Below are positions 37,400 to 50,700 of a stretch of 64,000 nt of DNA, piece after piece (within the stretch, counting starts at the first letter, position 1; each line of letters begins with the position of its first letter). The translations under genes and the position numbers were made by a program. This stretch comes from Hirundichthys speculiger (lineage: Eukaryota; Chordata; Actinopteri; Beloniformes; Exocoetidae). The stretch lies in contig JAGFBZ010002567.1 of NCBI GenBank assembly GCA_018398805.1, positions 863,501 through 927,500 on the forward strand, given 5' to 3'. The notes below the pieces were generated by a model. It was not told the origin of the DNA and ran no database searches. It saw only the letters and a program-made list of their open reading frames with translations.

Positions 37400-37499
37400 A
37401 TGGAGGAGGAGGATGATTGTCCAGAGTTGGTGCCTATCGACACCCAGCCTGCTCCCCCCGCACAGCAGATACCTGTCACCATTATCTCAGGCTACCTTG
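37400..37499 (+). CDS. cbwd: cbwd/zng1 coding exon 1
   Basis: It encodes [20 protein letters not shown] and [14 protein letters not shown]. It carries the CPELVPI motif that docks ZNG1 onto the METAP1 zinc finger, and the first half of Walker A. Donor CTTG|gtgaga. Confidence 0.93.
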
Positions 37500-40400
37500 G
37501 TGAGATCTGCTGACACAGCTTTCATTAGCTTATGAAGGAGATTAAAGTCTCAGACAAATCACTTGGGTGTTTGTTTTACATCACTAATGCACTGATAAAA
37601 TAGTTTGATTTCTTTAAGCTTTCATTTGTTCATCTCTATGCAGGTGCTGGGAAGACAACACTCCTGAACTACATCTTAACAGAGCAACACAACAAGCGGA
37701 TTGCTGTAATTCTCAATGAATTTGGAGAAGGTATTTTTATTATAATATTGATAATATTGTTGAGGTGTATCAAAAACAGTGGCAGTATAAACTGTTTTTT
37801 CTCAGGCTAGAGATGCTCTTTTCTGTTTGTCTGACAAACTTGGTGTCTGCGGACTGTTTCCAGTTCTGTTATGTTGTATTTTCTAAACTCACCACAAGGG
37901 TGCGGCATTATAACAAACTTTAACGATAATAGAAAAAAGCAGGTAAAGTTTCATACCGTGGAACATCAATATAATTTCACTGTGTCTGCTTCTGTGTTTA
38001 AACAGAGGCTACTTTGGAGATTCCTTTTTTTTTTTTTTTTTTTGATAAGTTAAACTCACATTTGGTAGTTTGAAATAGGTATTCATATTAAGTAGAGTAG
38101 GTAAAGGGTAAAACAGCTGATCTTATCCTGTTTTTTCAACCCCTTTCACCCTCTTTCTGCAGGTAGTGCTCTTGAAAAGTCCCTTGCAGTGAGCCAAGCA
38201 GGAGAGCTGTATGAGGAGTGGCTGGAACTCAGAAATGGGTGCCTCTGTTGCTCTGTCAAGTACGTGAAATAAACAAAGCACATTGAGCAACATAGTGTTA
38301 ATTTATAAATAAAGGTTTTAATTTCTGCCTTCTTTGTTTCAGATAGAGTTTTACAGTTTACAATCCAAAGTAATGGTTTGCCTTTTACACGTACATATTA
38401 ACTATTGTGGTAAGGATACAGAGTGGCAAGCAAAAGTTATTTAAAAAATAATTCAGAGAGAAAACTTCTCATTGAATTTTTTTTTTTTCCACTTTTCTTT
38501 GCTTCAAGAATTTGCTGATTATTTAATTGAATTACCTCTGACACTGACTGGAGCTCAAACCCAAAACATGATTATAAATAATTAGAGATATCTTATTTTT
38601 ATGAAATTGTGGGGCTTTCATTTCTACAAACATAAACAGAGTATTCTACTCTAACTTTTTTTTTATAGCTTCCAGTTTTGCCTCCAAGGTGCTTAGGCTT
38701 TTTCAGTGGGTTCATTTTAGTCAGAATGCAGGAAAATGTGTCTTCATATGAGTCTTCCAGCTGGGGCGCCGAAAAGGGGGGGTAAAGGATACGGATTATA
38801 GGGGCCCATGATTGAGGAGGGCCCAGAGAGGCCCCTAATGATGATCAAAAATAGCATCAACAAATTTTGCCGCTGTGTTGGGGGGCCCGGTAAAGATTCT
38901 TTTCATGGGGCCCAAAATTCCTAGCGGCGCCCCTGTCTTCCAGGTCAGTTTGTGGAAGTGTGAGCAATTTTAGATTTCAGAGTGTTTGGTAGCTGCTAAG
39001 ACGAACCCATGGCTGCTGATTGTTTAAAAAAGGTTTTTATTATGCTTTGAAATTTGCCTTCACCCAGCTTTTGTGACACTGGTTGTAAACAGACCTTAGC
39101 CCTAGTAATTACATTAATCTAAAACCATGTTGCTTAAACGTTGCTCCTTTTACCTCTCTGTAATAAATAATTTCCATATTTGTTCAACATTCATCTTGTT
39201 TTTTTTTTCAGTTTTGTAAACACGTGCCTACTTTTAAATTTTAGCGTAGTATTATTCAATAATAAATCCAAATGGTTCCTTTTACATTTTTTATATCTTC
39301 ATTTTTTTCTACAATATAGAGAACCATGAAAGTAATGAAAAACCTTTGACTGAGTAGTTGTGAGCACAATCTAGCTGTAGTTGTGTGTCTGGTGTTTAGT
39401 ATTAGTCTGATACATTGTTTATCTTTTAAGTCATTCATTGTATCTTGTGTTTTTCAGAGACAATGGGTTTAAAGCTATTGAAAACCTCATGGAGAAGAAA
39501 GGAAAGTTTGACTATATCCTGTTAGAAACCACAGGACTCGCTGATCCAGGTAACATTTGTGGAAGTTTGAAGACTTATCATATATATCTGTGTTTGATAA
39601 TCGACTGGGGAGAAAATAGGCAGTTTTTTGCTGCCTGTAAAACGTAATTCTCCAGCTGTTTCACGAGGAGGTGTGCGTGGGCTGGAGGCAAGAACACGAC
39701 TTGGCTCTTCCAGCTTAGAAATGAACACATACACGTAACACATCTGTCAGACATCAGCTGTGCGTTCCAATAAATATAAAACACAGATTGATATCTTCTT
39801 GCCAAGAATGCCTTATTTTGTTATTTACCAGCAGTGATTACATAACTTTAGTTGCACAGTAGCCTAAAAGTGGAACAGCTTTTAAATACTGCAGAAGCTG
39901 TACACATCAGTGTGAAAACGGTTTTAAAATACTGTTTTCTGACAGTTTGTGTATGCTGCAGTGATTAGATGACGTCTCTAAACAGAGCAGCACAGACCGT
40001 ATTCAGCATGATGACCTTGTCTTAAGTGACAAACTTTTACAAATGTGAACCAGTCAATACTGACAATTTGTCTAGTTTTCTGTGGCAGAAAGCATCCATC
40101 CTTTCTCATGTTTGAGAAGATTTTCACAGGGTTTGATAAAACAACACGATGCAACGTCAAATGTGTTATTATGCTGATTGACTTTGAGTCTGTCAAAAGG
40201 TATGATGATCCTTTACAATTTAAAATCAAAAAATGAACTGCAGTATCCTAATGGATGATTCATTTTGGCTTATGTATTTGTGGATGCTTGGATTTGACAT
40301 CATAAAGAACAAATCTAAAGAGGCTTATAGCAGTGATCTGCATATCCTTAATTGACTTAATTGAGCAAAAACTAGCCAGCCACTTTCAAACTGATCTCCA

Positions 40401-41618
40401 TGATTATACGACCTGAGTTGCATTGTGTAAAATGTACATACAAACAGAATGATTTTAAATTGCATAAATGCATATGTCATTCACACTAATATAGAAAACA
40501 TAGCTAAGGAATTGTATCATTTTAAGACAAAAAAATGATAGTTTTGAATTTGATGGTTGCAACACATTTTGTGAAAAGTTGCAACTGGATACCATTTACC
40601 TCTGTGAAGGCATCCCCTCTGCTTTTAACAATAGTGCATGTTTATCTGGGAACCGAGAACAGTTGCTGGTGAATGTTGTCAAATTTTTGTTTTCTGTACC
40701 ATTCGAGCTGCTCAACAGTCCTGGGTCTCTTTTGTCATATCTTTCATCTTTCATCTTTTCATCTTTCATATCTGCCAGACTGAATCAGCACCCAGACTCT
40801 TCTGCTATGAAGCCATGTATCTGTAATGGATAGTATGATCCATCGTGTGGTCTTGCAGAAATATTCAAGGCCTTGTCTGAATGGGAGCATATGTTGCTCC
40901 AAAACATCTTTAAACTTTTCAGCATTGATGTTTCTTTCCTAGATGTGCAAGTTGCCCATTCCATAGGTACAAGTTTGCCTCCAAACCATTAAGAATACTG
41001 GCTTTCTAAATGAACACTGACAACAAGCTAGAATGCCCCTATCCTCTGTAATCCAGAGGATGCAGCATCCATGTTATCTAAAAAGAATTTGAAATTTTAA
41101 TTTGTCTGACCTTAGTAAAGTTCTCCACTGTGCCTCTCCATTTTAAGTGAGCTTTGCCTCATGAGAAGATGGCATCTCAGGTACATGTTCACAAATTGCT
41201 TCTTTGCCTGATAGAGCTTTAATCTGCATTTGTGTGTGGCACAGCGAAATGGGTTCTGGGACAGTGATTTCCAGAAGGCTTCCTGAGCCCATGGATTGAT
41301 TTCCATTACAGAAACATGCTTAAAAGAAGATGCGTTGCCACCTGAAGATCACTGTCATCTAATATTGATTTTGGGACCCATTACTTGTGCATTTAGAGAT
41401 TTTTCCAGACTCTCAGGATCTTTTGATGATATTATATCTTGTAAATGATGACATATTCAAAGTCTTCATAATTTTATGCTATTTGTATTCTGGGATTTCA
41501 TATAACCGAACAACCTTAGAATACACTGATGTCTTTAGGGGTAATGTCCTGTTAATTAATTCATTATACTGTATATATATATATTATACTGTAGGGAGGT
41601 CCAATTAGTCACCATCCA

Positions 41619-41713
<95 letters not shown>

Positions 41714-44700
41714 GTGTATGTGATTAACAGATCTAGCAATAGCAGAGTCTTATTTTTATTATGTTTATGCATCTGAATAGGCTAATTTTTACTTTGTGAA
41801 GCCCCGATCAAAACTTCTGGGGACCATATTTGTGTTTCTGTGGTAGAACATCGAGAGTGACCCAGATGAATCTAGCTGTCCATACATTTCTCATGTGAAA
41901 AACAGGAATTCAATATAAAGGCTATTACTGAGCGAATGCTGCAACGACGATTGTGGCGTGTTGCTTAGTGACAGGTGTCAGGAGGTAGTGGCATGGCCAG
42001 ACATGGATCTCTCAGCTTTTCAGTCGGAACCGACAGTGCGTGCTCATACTGGGGCCGTTCTCCAATCCACTCCCACACCATTGGCTTGTTATCGACCAGG
42101 GACGGGCCTGTCACTGGCTCCAACAGCACTGCCAATCATAAAGCCTCCTGCGGGGATTCAATGTTCCCTTTCAGGAAGAGGTTGGATGAGTTATGTAAAA
42201 CATGCCACTCAAAAACTGTGTTTTCATTATGCATCCATCAAATATTTACAATGCGTTCTTATCCTCACTTGACAGTTTGACAAAAGTGCATTATGTGTAC
42301 AAGCTGTGGGTGGCATGGCAGCAGAGGGCCTTGTAACAGAGTCCATGGCAAAATAGACACAAACCAAATGTACCAGAAGGACATACACAACTGAAGCTTC
42401 TGATAGTTGGTTTTATCTGATCCTCAGAGCTCACCATGAATAAAATAATATGTTAGATGTTTAAGCCACCATATACAAATATAAATCTATAAAGAAATGT
42501 GTCATCTGTGAAGACTTGCTGCTGTTTTTGGTTTTACACCCTTGAAATGCCTCATGGATAATTTGACAGAAAACTCTGAACCTTAATCTCTAAATGAAAT
42601 TGTCAGCAGCTTCACCCTTAAGTTCACTGAAATCTCATTTCACATTTAAACCCGACAACGGCTACTTTAGTGGATGACTCGCAACTGTAATAGATTCTGC
42701 GTTATTGTTGGAGCTGAAACATTTCTGAAGCCTGTCAGTGACATTTTATTGCCAGCTTTCTATCTTCCTGTGCAGAACAGTGAATTTAGACTTGAATAAC
42801 TTTAAGAATTTGGCCTCCTCTTGCCTGCTGGAACACCTGTGGACGGTGCCATTTTTGACTTGTATGAACGCTGACTTACTGGCTTCTCTCGGTAGGAGCT
42901 GTAGCCTCCATGTTCTGGGTTGATGCAGAGCTCGGCAGCGATATCTATTTGGACGGTAAGAGATTTGACTTTGTCTGTCTTTCCTGATTATATGTGTCAA
43001 TTCAAAAGGCTTACTTTTTTTTTTTTTTTACCATTATTAGTGGCTGAGTGATGACAAACTTACCAAGTTAATAGTATAAACACATGCAGCCATGCCATGA
43101 ATTTAATTTAACTCGTGCTCTCTTACATTAAATTTGGACTGCTTGTGAATTGTGGGTTGCAACTGCATTTTTGAGCCAAAAAACGGTCCAGTCATAGTAA
43201 AATAGTATATTGAGTATATCCTCTATCTGGTCCACCCATGTGGTGTCTGCCTTCATTTCAGAAGTGTTTTCTTATTCGTATACTGTATCTGCTCTTGTGG
43301 CTTGTGTGTGTTTGAATGAACGGCGTACTGCTCAGTACTCAGCTGCCTGCTCTGTTTTCACAGGCCAGTTTAATAAAAAATCCTGTTCAAATAGTTCAGA
43401 GAAAGTGGCTCAGACAGACAAAAGCAAAGACCAAAAGGCAATTGTTATTCAGAGCAGAATGTGCACACTTTGTGACTCTTCTTTTCATCCATTAATGCCA
43501 CTGTTCATCCTATTGTAGGCATCGTCACTGTCATTGACGCCAAGTACGGTCTACAGGTATGTGACAATTTAGAGTAGTTAGCAGTTTTTGAATACCTACT
43601 GCTAAAAGAGTTAGTCCTAGTGGCTAAGACAATCCCTATCAGTAAAATACAAATAAAAACATTTATTAGGTACCAATCTTCTTGCAGCTTTGATTATGAA
43701 GTCAAAGCATTTTTTTTCAGTATTTACTTTTAAGTGATAAAACAGGCCAAAGCAAGCTGTTAAATCTATTCTTTTTTTTTTTTTTTTTTTTTTTTTGTGC
43801 ACATCAGTGACCATCCTGGCCACGATGTGGTACTTAAAAAGAACAGGACAAGTGACACCTCGAGTAATGGGCTCTAATTTGGAGGTGCCATACTCAGTGA
43901 AGTGACAGATTTCATGGCCTCTGAGCTGATCTGTCTTCTGAGTGCAGACAGACAAGATGAAGGAAATCCTGACAGGAAGGAGGAGAGGGCATAACTCATA
44001 TTGACGGAGTAATTGATATCAGAGATGTGACCATTGTAATAGAAATGTCACATCAACTCACCTGCCTCTCCTCTCATCTGTCTCATAAAAAAAATCCATC
44101 TTTTTAAAGATGTATCGATTCTGCATCTACCTGAAAGGTAGTTTTCCCTCTTAATGCAGAGAATAAGAAATAAATTCTCCTGTCAACTCTGTTAAGTTTT
44201 ACAAATGTTTGTCATTCAGACAAAAAGAAAAAACCGTGGTAATCCATGCGGTGACAGATTCATGTCAGATTGATGCACAGGGGTCAGGATCTAGATTAAC
44301 ACCTCCTGTGCTGGTCTGTTATTTCATATCAAAGTGTTTTGGAAAGCATTCCCAGTGCAGACACGGGCACAGACAGAAAATGAAAAAGGATCCCCTGTGG
44401 TTTCATGTGTTAACAAATTCACCAAAGAGATGATAAAAGATTACAAATGAGGCCTCTCCTTTATTAGTCTAATGTCCAGGGGTGAGTTGTCTGTTGCAAA
44501 CATTTGCAGTTTTTGGACTATCTTTAAAATATACCTTTTTAATGGTTATTTTCAGTCACTTTGTACAGTTGTATTTAAAACGTATGTTCATTGTCTTCCT
44601 GTTTCATAGCACCTAACAGAGGAAAAGGCAGAAGGACTCATCAATGAAGCTGCGAAGGTATTTAAAGTGGCCAGTGATGAGGTATATGTATCTCTGTGTG

Positions 44701-47700
44701 TGTATATTTATTTATTTATTTTTTTTAAGTCATACTAATTCTATATTATTAGTTTTCCACCACACCAGGTGTCATAGCTGCTTGTGGATGCTGTCACCAT
44801 TTGACTATCAGTCTCCCAGTTTGTCTCTTCCAGCAGACATGTGGTGGTGTTGCTGAACAAACACACTGATGGAATAAAGGCGACCCTTTACTTTTTGGCT
44901 TTGTTTGTCTTTTCACCTTTAAACTAAGCAATACTCAGTTCCCATTTGAGTTTGGTATTTACTGGCTCCCACACACCTACATACAGCTGGAAACAGGAGT
45001 GTGTGTGCTTGAGCATTTGATGAGGCAGTTTCACTTCAGACCTTTTAGAAGTATGTTTATTTGGTGTATTTCAGTGTTTTATTTAATGTCTTCCCAGACA
45101 AATTGCTGTTGCGGACGTGACCATTATCAACAAGACAGACCTGGTGAAAGAGGAGGAACTAATCCAAGTCAGAGACACTGTCAGGTCAGCGTCCTGTAGT
45201 TACGCCTAATCATCCACCTACTCGTGCGTCTGTAGAGTGGATATGGAAGTAAGGTTGAGTTGCAATTTGGTATCCTTTTTTTTTGTTTTGTTTCTCTTTC
45301 ACTTCAGGTCCATAAATGGTCTTGTCAAGATTCTAGAAACCCAGAGATCAAGGTAAGTAAGTTTTTTTCAAAAACAAATAAGGGAGTCTTTTTCTGAGAT
45401 AAGGTCAAGTAGCTTTTCTGTGGCCCAGGTTCCCTGCTGTGTTTCGTGTAATTCCCGCTCAGATCTTTCTGTCAAAGATGAAACGCTTCAGATGTGACGC
45501 TGCTTCAGAGACGTCAAACACAAACACAAATTGCAGCGTGCTGAGTAAACATCAAACCTGCGTCGGTGTCTGGTTACCCACAAGCCTTTGCTCTCTGACC
45601 CTGGCTTTTCAGGGAGACAAGGCAGTATGTGTGTGTTTTCAAATGCGTGTGAGCACGTACACAGAGTGTGTTAGAATATTTGCGTGATTGGGGCCTAACA
45701 CAAAGCAGTGTGAATGAAAGGTCTGGGTGTGTTTGGGCTCTGCCTTGCCCTCCTACGGAGTTCAGACCAGGGTGAGCACATGAAAGACCGTGCAGAGGGG
45801 TTAATTGAAAAAACATGACCAAAACATTTAGCTTGAATCAGTTCACTCGGCTGCCTTTTAATGTTTTGTTTGTGGAAAAAGCTGAAATGTCTTATCCAGT
45901 GCAGGGCGATTGGATTTTAAACTGAAATGAAACAAAATAATGATATCCTCTTATACAGGGTGGATCTCTCTGATGTGCTAGATCTGCATTCCTTCGACAG
46001 TGAGGATGGAGCAAAGTGAGTTGGCTTTATCCCTTTTAAGTTTGGTATTAAAAATGTAAGCATGTATTCATTCTTCTTAATTCATTCACACACAAAAAAA
46101 AACTATTGTATGTAAATTTTGAGCAACTGTCTATAAAATCAAAAGGCACACATGTAACACAGCTGAAAAACACACTGGACTTTGAATTGAAATGTTGCAA
46201 ATTAAAGTTTTACATTTAGTCGTAATAGGAAATGCAATATACTTATTACTGTTATTTTCAAGAAACTGATAAACAGAGCTGGATTTTTTTTTTTTAAAGG
46301 TGATATTTGTGAGATGAAGTCATTGTTCAAGTCAAAAGAGACATCACTTGATATTATCGTAAGTTTGCAGTGTTGAGTAGTGAACCATTTGCAGCATTTT
46401 CGATGGGACACCCTGCATTTGCTGTTGGAAGAAATCTGGAAAATTCTGTGGGGTTCACTATGGTGCAATGGTTTTCCCAAGAAACTTATTTCTGTGTTGG
46501 GCAAAATCTTGGTTTTACATCTTGGTCTCGCTGTCAATGGACATCTCAATCTCATGTTCATTCTCCTGGGAGATGAGCTTGGACACCTTCTTGTATCTAT
46601 GGAATTTGCTGCAGTTTCCATTATATCCATGACCATTTAGCGCTTGACATCCTGTAAGTGTTTTAAAACTTGCAGTGAAAGATTAAAAACCGCATTACAT
46701 CTCTGTGGATAGCTTTTGTTGCCGCTTTGTATGAATTGTGTGCCCAGCGGTCTTTGATGCTGCTCCCATGTTTCTCTCTAATTAACAGACTCTTTTATTT
46801 AGCATTCCTCTGTTACTCCGCAGGATGGTCATCATATTGTATCCCCTGCAGAATGTCATTCTCATGAATAGAATCAGTGTTCATCCCCTCATATGAATGA
46901 ACTGGCCACCGCGTTAAAGCTTTCTTACATGCCCTTAGTCAGTGTCTCTCGACCAGCTGCAGAGGATTAGAGCCGTGTGGGTCCACTGGCTCCCGAGGAG
47001 TTCCCCTTGTCCCAACAGATAGCTCCTTTCCCCCTCTGTCTTTGAGTTTCGGCCCCTCCTCCTTTGAGTCCCATGCTGGCTGTTTGAAGCGGCCCCCTGC
47101 CGCTCTGCCTGTGTGGTAGTAACATCACGCAGGGCTCAAGCAGCTGGACACAAAATTTAGTCTCCTTGTGAGGCCAGCGAGAAGTGGGTGAATAAGGGTG
47201 ATAGTTTGTTTGGGGGTGTTCTGTGTGGGATTTAATTGCCGTTTCTAAAGCCTTTGCAAGTCCATTTAGAGTTGTGTCACTAAGCACTGACACAACTAAG
47301 AGATCAAACATGAAGATAAAAACTTCTATTCTTTTGCAGGAAAGAAAAAGGACACAGAAAAAGTCATTAAAAAGCTAATTTGTTTATTGTTCGGCCTTGC
47401 TCATTCGTCCGAGCCCATTTCACATGGCGCTAACATTATGACACAGAAAAGAAGACTGGTTATTGTTTTCCACCCCCAGTGTTCACCTTTGCTGATTCAT
47501 ACTGGCCACACTGCTGTGGCCTAGTGCTGGATCACGGTACACTTTCAAAGCTCTGTTGCAGAATCAGAGGAATAACAACTTTGTTGGTTTCTTGAGAAGT
47601 GATTTTCTGCGAGTGCTGACTCTTCCTTGCACCCACCTTGATACGGCTGTGCTGCCAGCTGGGAGGTGCATCAGCTTTGATCCAGTTCCACCTCTGTGTT

Positions 47701-50700
47701 TACAGCCGAGTGTCACAGTCCTACCTTGAACAATGGAAAGGGCATGTATTTAATACTATTTAACTTGAAGTTTCTCATTCTCAGTAACTTAAAAAAAAAA
47801 AGTGTCATTTCCCTTCATATTGCAAGGAAGCAAACTTTTTTTTTTTTTGTAATTTGCAACAAACAAGGTCTTTTCTGGACCATTTCAGGAATGCTCTTTT
47901 TTGCTTTCCTGAACTGTTTGTTGTCTCATGATCCTTCTGATTTATCCTGCAAGTCCCAGGATGGCAACTCCTGGCAGAAGGAAACCAAGATAAAAAACAT
48001 TATGAAACCAACAAATAACGATTCCAAAATACCCCAGATCATCAGTTCTTGATGGAGAAGACACACAGCAGAAAACTGCGTCATGATTATGCCACCCTAT
48101 TTGATGACACGAACCAGAAATGCAGCTCCAGAAATGGAGGTGAAAAAGGAACAAAACCCCAGGCGAAACTTTGATCTGTTAAACATTAGGTACCATGCAA
48201 TGTAAGTTACTTCAACTTACAGTTGCTCAAGATATTTTCTTCATGTGAAAATGAGCCTTATTTGCTGGGTGAAACTGCAAAGAATGCCACTGTGTAAAGT
48301 AATTTCTCTTATTTAAAAGGCTTGCTGAGAAGTTCCAGCTGGTGAAATCTACAAGACCGCATCTTGACAAGGTTTGTGTGCTCTGAACGGCATTTAATCT
48401 TTGTACACTTCTAAAAGGTTTTCTTGTTTTGTTTGCTAATTTATTTCAACAGATCGTTTCCTACAGGATAAAGGGGCGTTGCATTCTCCTCAGGCTAAAA
48501 CGGTGCTTTGCATTTCCCCAGGCTGCGACACTGTGGTGAAAACTCCCTCCCTGGTTTGCTTTTTGTATTGAGATCAACTTGAAGCTCTTGATGTTTTCTT
48601 GTGATATTACAAATAGAACCAGTATGGGCCATGCAGAAGTTAAATGACAAGCCACTCTTAACTTCTAGCCTTGGCTATATGTTATAACTTTTCCAGGAAT
48701 TTGAATTAAACCCAGCACTAGTTAGTTTAGTAAGTTTCTTAATTAATATCAGTGGGGAGAGCTATTTTTTCACAAGGTTTTTTTTTTTTCCTTTTAAAGG
48801 CATCATCAGTCCAAAGGACTGCCTGCAGCTATTAGGCCTCATATCGTTTTCATTTGCGCTTTATACCCATGAACTTTTATCACAGGATGAGGAGAGTTGA
48901 GGGTTATTTGTGTGGGTAAACAACAGCATTGTTGTCTGTTTTCTCTCAGGTTCCTTTTCCCGCATGAAGTTCTCCCATCCCTCAGACAGCTCCCCCTCCC
49001 AACACACACTCACTGAACCCCCCAACCCTCGCATCACTCTTTTCATGTAAATGAGAATGCTGTTTTTCTGTTGTTATACCAAATGACAAGGAAGTGTGTA
49101 ACCTTAACGCTTCGACACAAAACCCCCAAATATCTGCAAAGTGCCCTTTTAATGTTGTAAGGAAGTATTGAGGTATTGAGAGGAGGGACACTGTGTGTCT
49201 GTGTGAGGTGAGGGGAGGAGGGGAGTTTAGAAAGAGGGATGCAGTTGCTGGGTTTCAGCTGTCACATAGAGTTGTGGTTTTTGACACCATCATTGATAAA
49301 GTCATCAGTTGAGGTGTAAAAAAACGCTTCTTCTGTTCAGTACTTGTAAAGATGTGTTAGTTTCGGTAAACTAACATGAAAATCCACGTGGAAATTCATT
49401 TTTGATAAATTGAACTACTTCTCATCAGCATCTGTAAATATTTCAAAACAAAAAGGTAGTAGTGCAGTGTTAGTACGCTTAACAAAACACTGCATCGAGC
49501 AAAATTTGAACGACTTTGTGTGTCTTTTACACTGTTATAGCTCTGCATTTTTACCTGCTGCTTCAAGGTTACATCCATCAGGAAAAGGGGGGGGGACAAA
49601 CCACGTGGTCCTTAGCAGATCTTAAAATTAGCTAAATGCTACTTCAGATGAACAACACATGAACCATTACAGTATGTCATTAAACATTTAACAAAAACTG
49701 AGCCATAATGCAAAAACTGTGTCAAAAACCAAGTATACTCTTAACCATTTTTAAAAACTCAAATCTACATAATGAATTGATCACCAGAAAGTTTGACCAC
49801 CTCTGTGAGAACTGATATATTGGCTTTTTGCTAGTCTGGAGTCTGAAGGTGTATGTTAACATAATGCTATGAAGGAAAGACATTAGCAGAGGTTTTCAGG
49901 AAGCAACTGTTGCTCCCAGTCGATCTGGGAAAGACTATTGGGGCATTTCCAAACCATTTAAGACTGATTTATGGTTTTGCATAAGCAGCTATGCACGTAA
50001 GCTGCGCATGGCCCCGATGCTATCTCTGGCATTTATACTTGTGCGTTTTTGTTTGTGTTGCTCTGTAATTACAGTGTGGGTTCTTTTCTGCTACATTGTA
50101 GCTCGCAGTGTCGAATTTCCTTTTGTTTTCTTCCTTTATGTAGCTCAAACATAGCAATGGAGCAAATGAAGTATATCTTATGTAAGTTGGCACTGATAAA
50201 TGTGGAGCATTAGATGTTTTTACAGACACTGCTGCAAAGTATTGTTCTAACCAACTTGAAAATGAGAAAGAACTAGTAGTGGTGAGAAATTCATAGATGA
50301 AGAAGAAGAAAAAATCTACCAATTATATTTTTTGCAATCCAGGTTCGAGGTGACCCACAGGTACATTTAGAAAGAGGTGCACTTTAGGGTTCACTCCTAC
50401 AGTGTAGCTTCTGGTGTCACTTTGAAGTGTAAATCAGCCTTTGGAGTTGATCATTCTACAGAAAGAGATTATTCACAAGTGAAAAACATTAAAGACAAGA
50501 ATTGGATTCTAAAACGAACATGGCTGCAGTGCTTAAGTTTGCAAAGTTGCATGTAAATACATCACAAGACTTCTGCAGTGTCCTTTGGATGAACAAAATC
50601 AAAGTGGAGATGGTTGGCCGTAATGCACAACACTTTGCTTGGTGGGAACCAAACACACAATATCAGTACAAACATCTCACATTAACTGTTAGCACAGTGG

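Larger units (their letters stand above)
39550..42895. other. cbwd/zng1 intron 4 (3.3 kb)
   Basis: It contains a Tc1-like transposase remnant (about 40560-41520, minus) and an 88-bp AT microsatellite. The remainder shows no supported gene. Confidence 0.65.

Noticed and set aside
43771..43796. Long T-run as a poly(A) tail of a processed pseudogene
   Set aside because: No gene-like sequence or target duplication adjoins it.
45098..45199. Reading zng1 exon 8 in the frame set by the literal exon 7 end
   Set aside because: It is open but gives [10 protein letters not shown]..., unlike any COBW protein. The other frame restores the NKTD motif.
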